DNA of 64,000 nucleotides. Source: Candidatus Heimdallarchaeota archaeon. Lineage in GTDB: Archaea > Asgardarchaeota > Heimdallarchaeia > JABLTI01. The notes under the pieces are model-generated. The model was not told the DNA's origin, did not search any database, and was given only the letters and a program-made list of their open reading frames with translations. A program made the translations under genes and the position numbers. The stretch covers positions 77,442-141,441 of the forward strand of contig JAGXNT010000018.1 of assembly GCA_019894765.1 (NCBI GenBank), written 5' to 3'. Of this stretch, positions 25,417 through 33,698 are shown piece by piece (positions within the stretch are counted from its first letter, which is position 1; the number at the start of each line of letters is the position of its first letter).

Positions 25417-26238
25417 ATGGTTAAAAAAGCTAAAACTGTTCTTGTTACAGGAGCAGCTAGTGGCATAGGTTTAGCAATTACCGAATATCTTGCTCAAAAA
25501 GGAGACAAGGTAATTGCTACAGATTTTAATAAAGAAGCATTAGCTGAACTTGATGGTAGACCTAATATTACAACTTTCTATCTCGATGTTTCTGATTCTC
25601 AATCCATATCTGATGTGAAGGATAAAATCAGTGAAAATGATCATGGTTTAGATGGGCTAATAAATAATGCTGGCATTTTTGTTGGTGGGCCTTTAGTTGA
25701 AATGAATGAAAAAGATGTTGAGAAGATCATGGATGTCAATGTTCTAGGGCCTTTTCGAGTTAGCAAAATTCTTTTTCCATTAGTATTAAAAAACAAAGGA
25801 CGCATAATCAATATGGGTTCAGAAGCAGGAAGAATTAGTTTTCCAGTGAATGGACCGTACTCTATGAGTAAATATGCACTCGAAGCTTTCTCAGATTCTC
25901 TTCGTAGAGAATTAATGTTTCTTGGCATCAAAGTAATTCATTTACAAATTGGCGCAGTTAATACAGGATTTCTTGAGAGAACCTATAGCTGTTATGCTGA
26001 AGAAATTGATATCGAGAAAACTCTTTTCCCAAAACTAATTGCAGAAGTGATTCCTACGTGTGAAAAAGAATTTGATAGGTGTGCTGAACCAAAAGACATT
26101 GCAAAAGTAGTTTATCGGGTCTTACATAAAAAACGACCTAAAGCACGATATAAAATTAAAAACAATCGGGGAAGAAGGCTTTTGGAATTCTTACCAGCAT
26201 CACTCATTGATTTTGCAATGTTAAAAATGTTCAAGTGA
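25417..26238 (+). CDS. Short-chain dehydrogenase/reductase
   Basis: A classical NAD(P)(H)-dependent SDR of 273 residues. The cofactor site is TGAASGIG, the structural motif is NNAG, and the catalytic pair is YSMSK, preceded by the usual serine stretch (NMGSEAGRIS). The substrate is likely a small alcohol, ketone or sugar-type compound and cannot be inferred further. The C-terminal ~60 residues (KRPKARYKIKNNRGRRLLEFLP) resemble SDRs related to retinol/steroid dehydrogenases. AAGGAAG lies eight bases before ATG 25417. Confidence 0.9.
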   Translation: MVKKAKTVLVTGAASGIGLAITEYLAQKGDKVIATDFNKEALAELDGRPNITTFYLDVSDSQSISDVKDKISENDHGLDGLINNAGIFVGGPLVEMNEKDVEKIMDVNVLGPFRVSKILFPLVLKNKGRIINMGSEAGRISFPVNGPYSMSKYALEAFSDSLRRELMFLGIKVIHLQIGAVNTGFLERTYSCYAEEIDIEKTLFPKLIAEVIPTCEKEFDRCAEPKDIAKVVYRVLHKKRPKARYKIKNNRGRRLLEFLPASLIDFAMLKMFK

Positions 26239-26358
26239 AATCATTAATCAAGTCCTTTTTCTGCAATATTCCCAAAAGCTTTTATTACTACATGCAAGGA
26301 AAGAATTCAATTAGTACAGCAAAGGTTGTACTGTTATTCAACAAAAAGGTGGTTAATT

Positions 26359-28239
26359 TTGCGAATTTTAACCGTACATTCAGATTTCATAGAATTTGAA
26401 CCAAAAAGAAAAGCAATCAAAGCAGCAGAGGAAATTGAAAAGAAATTAAACAGAGTAGAAGAATGTTTAGTGGTTCTTTCTTCTGTAGAAAGTGGTGACG
26501 AAGAACACTTTGAGGAAATAAGTGAAAAAGCTGTTGCTGAGGTTGAATCAGTATCTGAGCAAGTGAAAACTAAAAACATAGTTCTCTATCCTTGGGTACA
26601 CTTATCTGATAAACCCTCGAGACCAGACGTTGCACTTAGAGTGCTAAAAAATATGGAAGCTGATCTCAAGAAAAAAGGTTATACCGTTACAAGAGCACCA
26701 TTTGGTTGGTACAAAGCATTCGATCTTAAATGCAAAGGTCATCCTCTATCTGAGCTTTCTCGTACTATTTCAATAGGAGAAAAAGATGACGAGAAGAAAG
26801 CTGAGGTCTCAGAGAGTCAATCATTATTAGATGAACAAGCAGCAAAACATGAATTCTTTATTATGGATCCCGATGGCACCCTAACCTCTGTAAAGGACTA
26901 TAATTTCACTAAACATAAAAATCTAGGTAAATTCGCAAAATATGAAACACAAAAACAGCGTGAATCTGATATGCCACCTCCCCATGCAGATTTAATGCGA
27001 AAACTATCATTAGTTGATTATGAACCTGGTAGTGATGCTGGAAATTTCCGTTGGTACCCCAAAGGATGGATGATGAAATATCTTATCGAAGAACTAGTAA
27101 AAGACTTGACTATAGCATATGGTGCTATGCCAATTGAGAGTCCAATAATGTATAGCTACACTCATCCAGCAATAGAGAAATATATGAATCGTTTCCCAGC
27201 AAGACAATATGTTTTGAAATCCGGAACAGACAATTATTTCTTACGATTCGCTGCATGTTTTGGGCAATTCTTGATGAGTTCTGATGCACATATTACTTAC
27301 CATAATCTTCCTGTAAAATTATTTGAAATGACTCATTATTCATTCAGACGAGAACAACGGGGAGAATTAGCAGCTTTACGCCGTCTACGAACCTTTACTA
27401 TGCCTGATATGCATACCATCGCAAAGGATTTACCAAATGCTAAAAAATACTTTGTAGAACAATATAGACTTTCCATGGTAAACTTAGATGCTTTTGAATT
27501 AGATTATGAATCAGCATTTCGGGTACAAAAGGACTTCTTTGAGGAAAACAAAGACTGGTATATAGCTATGGTCAAAGAAAGAAAACGACCAGCGCTCATA
27601 GAGCTTTTCGATAAGCGTTTTGCCTATTACATCACTAAATTTGAGTTCAACTTTGTTGATAACCAAGACAAAGCAGCTGCGTTAAGCACTGTTCAAATTG
27701 ATGTTGAGAATGCAGAAAGATTCGATATTAGTTTCGTCGATAAAAACAACGAAAAGCAAAGACCCTATTTACTTCACACGAGTATTTCAGGTGCAATAGA
27801 GCGAATTGTTTATGCTATTCTTGAAAAAGCATACACCGAACAAATACAAGGCAAAAAACCAATGTTTCCTATTTGGCTTTCTCCAGTACAAGTACGATTG
27901 TTACCTGTCAATGAGGACTTTGTTTCTCATTGTAAGAAACTTGCCGAAAAATTAACCAAGCAAAAAATACGCGTTGATATTGATGATCGCTCTGAACGAA
28001 TAGGTAAGAAAATTAGGAAAGCAGAGCAAGAGTGGATTCCTTACGTAATCGTTATCGGTGAAAAAGAATTAGCTTCAAATAAATTCAATGTTCGTGTTCG
28101 CAAAGATCAAGAAGAAAAACTATTTACCGAGAAGACTCTTATCAAACGTATTAACGATGAAACCAAAGATCTTCCATATGTTCCATTAACCCTACCAATG
28201 TTGGTTACACTGCAACCATTGTTTTCCCAATTGAATTAA
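26359..28239 (+). CDS. thrS: Threonyl-tRNA synthetase, archaeal type
   Basis: The enzyme charges tRNA-Thr. It opens with RILTVHSDFIEFEPKRKA, the archaea-specific N-terminal editing domain, which removes wrongly attached serine. The class II catalytic core has CFGQFLMSSDAHITYHNLPVKLFEM (zinc Cys), FRREQRGELAALRRLRTFTMPDMH (motif 2 and zinc His) and GAIERIVYAILE (motif 3). The anticodon domain ends the protein (PIWLSPVQVRLLPV). TTG 26359 with GGTGG upstream gives the conserved start and 626 residues; a longer frame exists but adds residues foreign to the family. Confidence 0.95.
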   Translation: MRILTVHSDFIEFEPKRKAIKAAEEIEKKLNRVEECLVVLSSVESGDEEHFEEISEKAVAEVESVSEQVKTKNIVLYPWVHLSDKPSRPDVALRVLKNMEADLKKKGYTVTRAPFGWYKAFDLKCKGHPLSELSRTISIGEKDDEKKAEVSESQSLLDEQAAKHEFFIMDPDGTLTSVKDYNFTKHKNLGKFAKYETQKQRESDMPPPHADLMRKLSLVDYEPGSDAGNFRWYPKGWMMKYLIEELVKDLTIAYGAMPIESPIMYSYTHPAIEKYMNRFPARQYVLKSGTDNYFLRFAACFGQFLMSSDAHITYHNLPVKLFEMTHYSFRREQRGELAALRRLRTFTMPDMHTIAKDLPNAKKYFVEQYRLSMVNLDAFELDYESAFRVQKDFFEENKDWYIAMVKERKRPALIELFDKRFAYYITKFEFNFVDNQDKAAALSTVQIDVENAERFDISFVDKNNEKQRPYLLHTSISGAIERIVYAILEKAYTEQIQGKKPMFPIWLSPVQVRLLPVNEDFVSHCKKLAEKLTKQKIRVDIDDRSERIGKKIRKAEQEWIPYVIVIGEKELASNKFNVRVRKDQEEKLFTEKTLIKRINDETKDLPYVPLTLPMLVTLQPLFSQLN

Positions 28240-28305
28240 AATACTTAAACTTTTTAATTGATAATTTGGCATAGAGTATTGAGAAAAACAAAAGGATAGA
28301 TAGTT

Positions 28306-28974
28306 GTGGAAAACAAAAAGGGTTTCTTCATTGCTTTCGAAGGCATCGATGGCACCGGAAAAACTACTATAGCAAACATACTAAAAGAACGCCTTGAAGC
28401 ATTAGGCCATTCTGTTGTAATGTACAAAGAACCAACAAACGAAACTGAAGCTGGAAAAAAAATCAGAGCAAGTTATGTAGAGGGAAGGGCATCTCTAGAA
28501 CAGGAATTAGAATGGTTTATTGAAGATAGAGAATGGAATGTTACCACAAGAATTCTTCCTGCGCTTGCAGAGAATAAAATCGTTTTTTTGGATCGGTACT
28601 TTTTCTCAACAGCTTGTTATCAAGGTGTTCGAAAAAACAATGATTGGATAAGCATTCTGGAATTAAATCGAAAGAAATTTCCGGAACCTGATTTAACGAT
28701 TATTTTTGACCTTGATGTGCAAGTCGCCATTAAACGAATTATGAGAGATCGTGAAAGTGCTAATACCTTTGAAGGAATGCAGTATCTAAGAGACGTTAGA
28801 GCTTTATTTCTCGAGATGTTCCAATTAGATACAATTGGAAACTACCTTTTGATCAATGCTGAAAAAACCATAGATGAGATTTCCGAAATAATCTATGCTA
28901 AGCTTCTCGAGTTAATCAGTAAAACTCCAAAGAAAGAATCTTCTTCAAAGGAGAAAAAAACCTCAGAAATGTAA
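28306..28974 (+). CDS. tmk: Thymidylate kinase
   Basis: The kinase phosphorylates dTMP to dTDP. The P-loop reads FEGIDGTGKTT, followed by the DR(Y/F) stretch FLDRYFFSTACYQG, which forms the nucleoside pocket. A lid region (MRDRESANTFEGMQYLRDVRALF) carries the expected arginines. The 222 residues include a Ser/Lys-rich tail (KTPKKESSSKEKKTS). GTG 28306 follows GGAT with an eight-base gap. It lies 66 bases after thrS and may share its transcript. Confidence 0.93.
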   Translation: MENKKGFFIAFEGIDGTGKTTIANILKERLEALGHSVVMYKEPTNETEAGKKIRASYVEGRASLEQELEWFIEDREWNVTTRILPALAENKIVFLDRYFFSTACYQGVRKNNDWISILELNRKKFPEPDLTIIFDLDVQVAIKRIMRDRESANTFEGMQYLRDVRALFLEMFQLDTIGNYLLINAEKTIDEISEIIYAKLLELISKTPKKESSSKEKKTSEM

Positions 28975-28979
28975 ATTGA

Positions 28980-29753
28980 TTATTCAGTTTCTTTCAGTGT
29001 TTTTCTAATAAACGATGGAGAAAAAATCTCAAATCTAGCTTTATATAGAATCTTACCGATTGAAGGTATGAGTCCTTTAGCGTTTGTATTAAACTTACAA
29101 GTGATGACATTTTCCATCCACCCAAGGTTATCGATTGAAATAATATCTTTACTATGATTAGTTTTAGTGAGAGCAGAGACAATATCGTGCTTAAAAGCAC
29201 CAAATATTAGTAATTTATCTAACCCTTCTTCTTTCCATTCTTCAAAAATTTCAAGTTGTTTTTCTGAAAGTTTTGCTTCGGCTTTCTTTGTTCCAACACT
29301 CACTTTTTGCATAGTAATTTCAATTGGGAAGTTATCTACTAAACCATACATTTTGATGATTTTTCTAACAGGAATAGTTTTTCCTTCAGCTAGTTGTTCC
29401 CTTAAACTAAATAAGGGTAACAATGCGTCTACCTTGTAAGGTTCCTTAATTCCAATGTCAACGAAAACACCAAACCCTACGTTCCCACTAGAACAAATAT
29501 ATCCCTTAATAGTGTCTCCTTCTTTTAACTCCCCAAGATCAGTATTTTTTCCATAAAGTGTGACTAAATAGTTATAGGCTGCAAGTTCGTCTTCGCCTTC
29601 CAAAGTTACATTTACAAATCCATCATCCTCAAATAAAATTGAAGCAATTTTTACATCGAGGTCTTTGATATTGTCTTCTATATTTCTCTTTAGAAGGGTA
29701 AAATTCTCATTCTTCTTTGTATATAATTTAGTCATTAATTTCAGTTTTTTCAA
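28980..29753 (-). CDS. DUF2110-like archaeal protein with S1/OB-like segment
   Basis: The 257-residue protein resembles the archaeal DUF2110 family, whose function is not known to me. The middle (GDTIKGYICSSGNVGFGVFVDIGIKEPYKVDALLPLFSLREQLAEG) looks like an S1-type OB fold, which suggests RNA binding. The C-terminal half contains LIFGAFKHDIVSALTKTNHSKDIISI, typical of the same family by memory. The TTG start at 29753 is supported by TGAGGT eight bases upstream. It lies downstream of the TFE gene in the same direction and could be cotranscribed with it. Confidence 0.65.
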   Translation of the reverse strand: MKKLKLMTKLYTKKNENFTLLKRNIEDNIKDLDVKIASILFEDDGFVNVTLEGEDELAAYNYLVTLYGKNTDLGELKEGDTIKGYICSSGNVGFGVFVDIGIKEPYKVDALLPLFSLREQLAEGKTIPVRKIIKMYGLVDNFPIEITMQKVSVGTKKAEAKLSEKQLEIFEEWKEEGLDKLLIFGAFKHDIVSALTKTNHSKDIISIDNLGWMENVITCKFNTNAKGLIPSIGKILYKARFEIFSPSFIRKTLKETE

Positions 29754-29814
29754 AATAGAAACCTCAAAATATTCTTTTCATTCATTGGAAATGGAAACGT
29801 AAAATTCTTGATAA

Positions 29815-30453
29815 TTATTTTGAACCTTGGTTACTGTCACTGGAACTATCAGCTAATACTGCAGCTCCTCTACCAGTTGCCATTACTTGACCATTTTCTT
29901 TTTCTATGCCATTATCAATTTCGTCTACATTGACTCCAGATTTTTCCAATGATTTTCGAAGCTCTTTGACTTTCTTGCTAAGATTCTTAACGATTTCAGA
30001 ATTATCAAAAGCGCGAAGCTCACCATTACATTCAGGACATTTGAAGTTGTTTTCCATGGCTTCATCAAAAGTATATCTTGGACAGTAATCTTGCTCGCAT
30101 TTGAAGAAATGGAATTTTAGTTCATAATCAAGTCGTGCTTTCAATTTACGATAAACAGTTTTCTTTCGATTAATAACAAGTTCTTCTACTCTATTTGGTT
30201 TGAGACGCCAGAAATAGATAAACCAACCTGTGCTCTTATCTCGAATACGTCTAAACTCCGCTAATCGAGCATCATATAAACGATACAGAACTTTGCGAAC
30301 AGCATTCAGCTTCATTTCTGCTCCCGCTGCTATAGCTTCATCTGTAGTTTCCTCTTTAGGATCGAGTAATCCTGCAACTTTTACAGCTTCATCTCCCCCG
30401 ATTTCGCGTACAACTGATTCCAATAGGTTATAATCGGCGTCTTGAGTAGACAT
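29815..30453 (-). CDS. tfe: Transcription factor E (TFIIE alpha homologue)
   Basis: TFE helps open the promoter with TBP, TFB and RNA polymerase. The N-terminal winged helix (LESVVREIGGDEAVKVAGLLDPKEETTDEAIAAGAEMKLNAVRKVLYRLYDARLAEFRR) and the zinc ribbon (CEQDYCPRYTFDEAMENNFKCPECNG) match archaeal TFE. The C-terminus has a coiled stretch (KNLSKKVKELRKSLEKSG) and an unusual Ser/Gly/Asn-rich tail. At 212 residues it is slightly longer than the usual ~180. An upstream GGAGG at 13 bases and a GTATTTAAAAATG TATA region support the start at 30453. Confidence 0.92.
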   Translation of the reverse strand: MSTQDADYNLLESVVREIGGDEAVKVAGLLDPKEETTDEAIAAGAEMKLNAVRKVLYRLYDARLAEFRRIRDKSTGWFIYFWRLKPNRVEELVINRKKTVYRKLKARLDYELKFHFFKCEQDYCPRYTFDEAMENNFKCPECNGELRAFDNSEIVKNLSKKVKELRKSLEKSGVNVDEIDNGIEKENGQVMATGRGAAVLADSSSDSNQGSK

Positions 30454-30645
30454 TAAGAATTCATTTCCTCCAATTTACAAATATGACTGTGTGGCTCATA
30501 AATTGACCAAAATGCATTTTTAAATACATAATAAATTTGTGGGCACTACTACATTATTATTATATATAATATATGGTCTTCCTAGTATTTTATCTTTTCT
30601 TTTCATTCAAAATAGATTGAACACTTTTTCCATTTTGAAGACCAT

Positions 30646-31587
30646 TTATAGCAATGAAGCAAGCAATAATGGCAATATTAAGGTTGCATCAGCAATAATA
30701 TTGGCTGTTTTCGCGTGTTCATCGACTTTTCCCCAGGAAATTGCTTCACTGGTAGAAGCTCCACTAACACCTCCATGTTCCGGTCGGTCCATGGTTATTT
30801 GAACTGCATAATCAAGTGATTTGCCTGCTACTTGAGCTGCCATTGCTAGGAAGTGCTTTGGCACTCCACCAGCTACAATTAGTGCTCCAACCTTGGTTTG
30901 ATCATCGTCTGTTTTCCAGGTGAAATCAAGCAAATCTTGTTGATCCAAAGCTGGGTTTACTTTTAATTTATGAAGGTTGGAGAACATCCAAACTTGGAAA
31001 CCAAGGATGCTATCGGGCAAAGAAGGACAAAATATGGGAATGTTTTTCTCTGCTGCCATTTTCACTAAGCAATTAGTTGGCATCTTTTTACCAAGCTCAT
31101 GAAGGAATTTCGCTGCAGACATGGTTTCTTGTGGAAGCTCAGGGAAGACTGCTTGAAGACCATCTTCAAGAACACGATAACCCTTCGTTGGAACGACAAC
31201 GTTGTAAATCCTGTTCAATTCCTCCTTATACAATTCGTAATCGGGAATATCTAGAGGAGCATGAAAATGAGCTTCGCCAAAGGCTTCAATTAAATCGTGA
31301 GTTATAATCGAACCTGTAACGATCAAGGCATCAACAAAATCGTTTTCGATAAGAGAATAAATTACTTTCTTCAAACCACCAGGAACAATTGCTCCCGCAA
31401 GAGTGGCAAACTTGATACAATCCTTATCAGCAATCATAGCTTGCATGACGTCTCGTGCTTTAGCAAGTTCTTTCCCGTTAAAACCAACTTTTTTGTATTC
31501 CTCAAGTAAATCAACAACAGTCATATCTTTCCAAATCTCTGCGTGTTTCACCGGTTTCAATTTCTTACCTGAACTCTTCTTAGACAT
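30646..31587 (-). CDS. dys: Deoxyhypusine synthase
   Basis: The enzyme transfers the aminobutyl group of spermidine to a lysine of initiation factor aIF5A. Family features are VTGSIITHDLIEAFGEAHFH, the FCPSLPDSILGFQVWMF region, and the C-terminal ASTSEAISWGKV with the catalytic lysine, followed by ADATLILPLLLASLL. The 313-residue length is normal. The gene for its substrate aIF5A is not in this window. A TATA-like stretch (ATTTTTTAAGTAC, minus strand) near 31645 is the probable promoter. Confidence 0.93.
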   Translation of the reverse strand: MSKKSSGKKLKPVKHAEIWKDMTVVDLLEEYKKVGFNGKELAKARDVMQAMIADKDCIKFATLAGAIVPGGLKKVIYSLIENDFVDALIVTGSIITHDLIEAFGEAHFHAPLDIPDYELYKEELNRIYNVVVPTKGYRVLEDGLQAVFPELPQETMSAAKFLHELGKKMPTNCLVKMAAEKNIPIFCPSLPDSILGFQVWMFSNLHKLKVNPALDQQDLLDFTWKTDDDQTKVGALIVAGGVPKHFLAMAAQVAGKSLDYAVQITMDRPEHGGVSGASTSEAISWGKVDEHAKTANIIADATLILPLLLASLL

Positions 31588-31693
31588 AAGTATCGCTTCT
31601 CACAGAATTGTGTGTAAATACATGTTGTCCTAAAAAGAATGTACTTAAAAAATTACTCACAATTAACAAGAAAAAACCAACCAAGAATCAGAA

Positions 31694-31731
31694 GGAAAAG
31701 GTTGGAGTCCCTGACAAACCCCACCTTTTCC
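31694..31731 (-). terminator. Perfect 9-bp inverted repeat, possible end of a small minus-strand transcript
   Basis: GGAAAAGGT (31694-31702) pairs with ACCTTTTCC (31723-31731) around a 20-base loop. Read on the minus strand, a T-run (GGTTTTTTCTTG) follows about 15 bases later. It lies between the small frame at 31795-31893 and the deoxyhypusine synthase promoter, so it may end a small transcript or be part of an RNA structure. Confidence 0.45.
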
Positions 31732-31794
31732 AGAATTAGATTTTCTCGGAGACAACGAGCTTAATACACTGGACTGACTATTAGGCTGCGTTTC

Positions 31795-31893
31795 CTAGTA
31801 AGCGTTAATAATTCTGACAGGGAGATTTTTTGGAACTTGAATTTCCTTTCTGATTTGGTTTTTTATATTGGTAATGTCGATTTTTCCATTCAT
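31795..31893 (-). CDS. Possible 32-residue small protein
   Basis: ATG 31893 opens a frame of 32 codons ending TAG at 31795. The peptide starts MNGKIDITNIKNQIRKEIQV and ends PVRIINAY; I do not recognise it. A TTTATATA element on the minus strand (31931-31940) stands at the right distance to give a short leader with AAGTGAT before the start. It could equally be an RNA gene or chance. Confidence 0.3.
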   Translation of the reverse strand: MNGKIDITNIKNQIRKEIQVPKNLPVRIINAY

Positions 31894-32079
31894 GATGAAT
31901 CACTTCTTAAGTATACTATCCCCTAAAAGCTATATAAAGCGGATTCACTTTTTGAAGACTCAAAATGAGGTCACAATAGGTGACTAAGGATTACTTTCTA
32001 AAGCAAATTAGATAGCAAAATTTGCCGTTATCTTTAAAAAGAATAATCGAGGAAGAATACACGAACGTAAACCAACAAA

Positions 32080-32184
32080 GCACAGGTAGTCTAGAGGTTG
32101 GGCGGCGGACTGCAGATCCGCTTAACGTGAGACATACTGGGTAACACCCTTCATGCACGAATTCGAATCTCACCCTGTGCTCCA
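32080..32184 (+). tRNA. tRNA-Cys(GCA) with a T-arm intron
   Basis: Exon parts fold fully: acceptor GCACAGG (32080-32086) with CCTGTGC (32174-32180), D stem GTCT/GGGC, anticodon stem GCGGA/TCCGC with loop CTGCAGA and anticodon GCA at 32112-32114, variable loop TTAAC, T stem GTGAG (32127-32131) with CTCAC (32169-32173), T loop TTCGAAT, discriminator T and an encoded CCA. The T stem closes only if 30 bases (32132-32161) are removed, so the gene has an intron at position 53/54. A TATA-like TTTAAAAA lies about 45 bases upstream. Confidence 0.92.
32132..32161 (+). other. 30-base tRNA intron with bulge-helix-bulge splice motif
   Basis: Exon CGTG (32126-32129) pairs with intron CACG (32156-32159) to give the 4-bp central helix. 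The bulges are AGA (cut after G 32131) and AAT (cut after A 32161), three bases each, as archaeal splicing endonuclease requires. The intron itself folds as CAT/ATG and GGGT/ACCC around AAC. The cuts rejoin GTGAG directly to TTCGAAT. Confidence 0.85.
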
Positions 32185-32218
32185 CTTATTTCTTTGAAAG
32201 CTTATGGATGGATGACGT

Positions 32219-32716
32219 TTGACTGAAAACCAAGAACTCCTTGATCTAGCTCAGAAAGTTCTAGATGATCTAACCACTCGTGGTTTAACTCTAGCCATTG
32301 CAGAGAGCTGTACAGGGGGACTAGCATCCTCTGTTTTGACAGATTTTGATGGTTCTTCAGATGTTCTCTTATATAGTATTGTTGCATATACCTCTGAAGC
32401 AAAAGAAGAATTTCTTGGGATCCCTTCGTATGTTCTTCGAGATTTTGGCACTATTTCCATTGAATGTGCTAAGTTAATGGCTGAAGGCGTCTTGGAATAT
32501 GATGCTGATATTGGTTTAGCAACCACTGGCGTTATTGGCGAATCAATTGAAGATAAACTAAAAGGAACAGTTTTTATTGCGGTTGCTGTTGCTGGTCAGA
32601 AAACCTTTGCCAAGGAATTAGTTCTAGATCCTAAAAAATCTCGACATGAATTGAAAGTGGAAATTGTCATAGACTTATTTAATTCCTTATTCACTGCAAT
32701 TGAATCTGTCTATTGA
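32219..32716 (+). CDS. pncC: CinA C-terminal domain-type nicotinamide-nucleotide amidohydrolase
   Basis: The enzyme hydrolyses nicotinamide mononucleotide to nicotinate mononucleotide, recycling NAD breakdown products. The signature TLAIAESCTGGLASSVLTDFDGSSDVLLYSIVAYTSEAK contains the catalytic serine and ESCTGG motif. TTGVIGESIEDKLKGTVFIAVA is the second conserved block. It is the stand-alone form (165 residues), without the CinA N-terminal domain. The start is TTG 32219; all earlier ATGs are out of frame or run into a stop. It begins 35 bases after the tRNA. Confidence 0.92.
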   Translation: MTENQELLDLAQKVLDDLTTRGLTLAIAESCTGGLASSVLTDFDGSSDVLLYSIVAYTSEAKEEFLGIPSYVLRDFGTISIECAKLMAEGVLEYDADIGLATTGVIGESIEDKLKGTVFIAVAVAGQKTFAKELVLDPKKSRHELKVEIVIDLFNSLFTAIESVY

Positions 32717-32725
32717 AGAGTACAG

Positions 32726-33469
32726 TTACTGTAAGAGAACTTCGATTTTGATGTGCACGCCGTCTCTTAATGGAATATTTGGATTCTCTGCTAATTTTTC
32801 TCTGAGATTTATTGGGGCAATTGCTTCTAGGATATCTTTGTTGTGGTGTGTTCTGCTTGGTATAATTATTGCTCCAACAGTTCCATCTATGAATCTACAT
32901 TTGTAACACATAACGTCACCATAATATCGACCTTTCTTCTCAAACCCGTGAATAATGTATGGTTCTGATTGTCTGATTTGAGCGATCTTCTTCAAGTCGT
33001 CAACATTTAATATCCGTAAATTAAGTGTTCCAGCGAAAGGAACAAAACCTAAGACTTCTTCAAATTGCGAAGAGTATTCCTCTTGAGATATGTACCACGC
33101 ACCTTCACCTAAACCACTTTCTAATTCTCCATAAATTGTAGCGGATCGTGTTTGTGAATACAATGCTTTAGTAATCATAATGCTAAGATTCTCGAGTAGT
33201 TCGCGACCAAGCTTCGTTATTTGAACTGCTTGCCCTCGAGATGTTCTTGTCCTTTCAATAAGATAGTTGTTCTCAAGCTCAACAAGATACCTGGCTGCGG
33301 TTTGCTGTGAGACCCCTAAGTATCGACCCAATTCACTGCTTGTAATATCAATAGGATTGTTAATTGCCCCATAAATCCCTAATTTTAATACAACTGCTAA
33401 TTGCTTACTATCAAAATTAACATCACTCCCAAACAGGAAACTTTTGCGATCATTTTTTACTTTTGGCAT
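32726..33469 (-). CDS. rbkR: CTP-dependent riboflavin kinase with N-terminal HTH (RbkR)
   Basis: The N-terminal ~95 residues form a winged helix (DITSSELGRYLGVSQQTAARYLVELENNYLIERTRTSRGQ); the C-terminal half is the archaeal riboflavin kinase, seen as SGLGEGAWYISQEEY, VPFAGTLNLRI and PLRDGVHIKIEVLL. The enzyme makes FMN from riboflavin using CTP, and in other archaea the HTH represses riboflavin genes. Length (247) fits the fused form. It converges with pncC. No other riboflavin gene is in the window, so its DNA target lies elsewhere, or at its own promoter. Confidence 0.93.
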   Translation of the reverse strand: MPKVKNDRKSFLFGSDVNFDSKQLAVVLKLGIYGAINNPIDITSSELGRYLGVSQQTAARYLVELENNYLIERTRTSRGQAVQITKLGRELLENLSIMITKALYSQTRSATIYGELESGLGEGAWYISQEEYSSQFEEVLGFVPFAGTLNLRILNVDDLKKIAQIRQSEPYIIHGFEKKGRYYGDVMCYKCRFIDGTVGAIIIPSRTHHNKDILEAIAPINLREKLAENPNIPLRDGVHIKIEVLLQ

Positions 33470-33698
33470 TTTTTACCATTCCTATTTCATATCTAGTGAA
33501 TTGCTAGCTTTGAGTTTATTCTCTTATTTTTCAAGCAAAACTCTTTACTTAAAAAAATACTTATTCATTCTCATATCTCGAATTAGATACCTATTTCTGA
33601 GAATCAGTTTTTAAAAATCTTCTCATGCAATTAGAATGAAAAGAAAAAATGAGAAAAGGATCTATAATTTCTATAGATCCAATTTTGTTAACTATAAT

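Larger units (their letters stand above)
31588..32079. other. Long intergenic stretch with a probable small transcript on the minus strand
   Basis: The 492 bases hold the promoter of the deoxyhypusine synthase gene, a possible minus-strand transcription unit (TATA region at 31931-31940, 32-codon frame at 31795-31893, strong hairpin at 31694-31731) and the TATA-like TCTTTAAAAA (32031-32040) ahead of the tRNA gene. I recognise no known non-coding RNA family in it. Confidence 0.5.
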
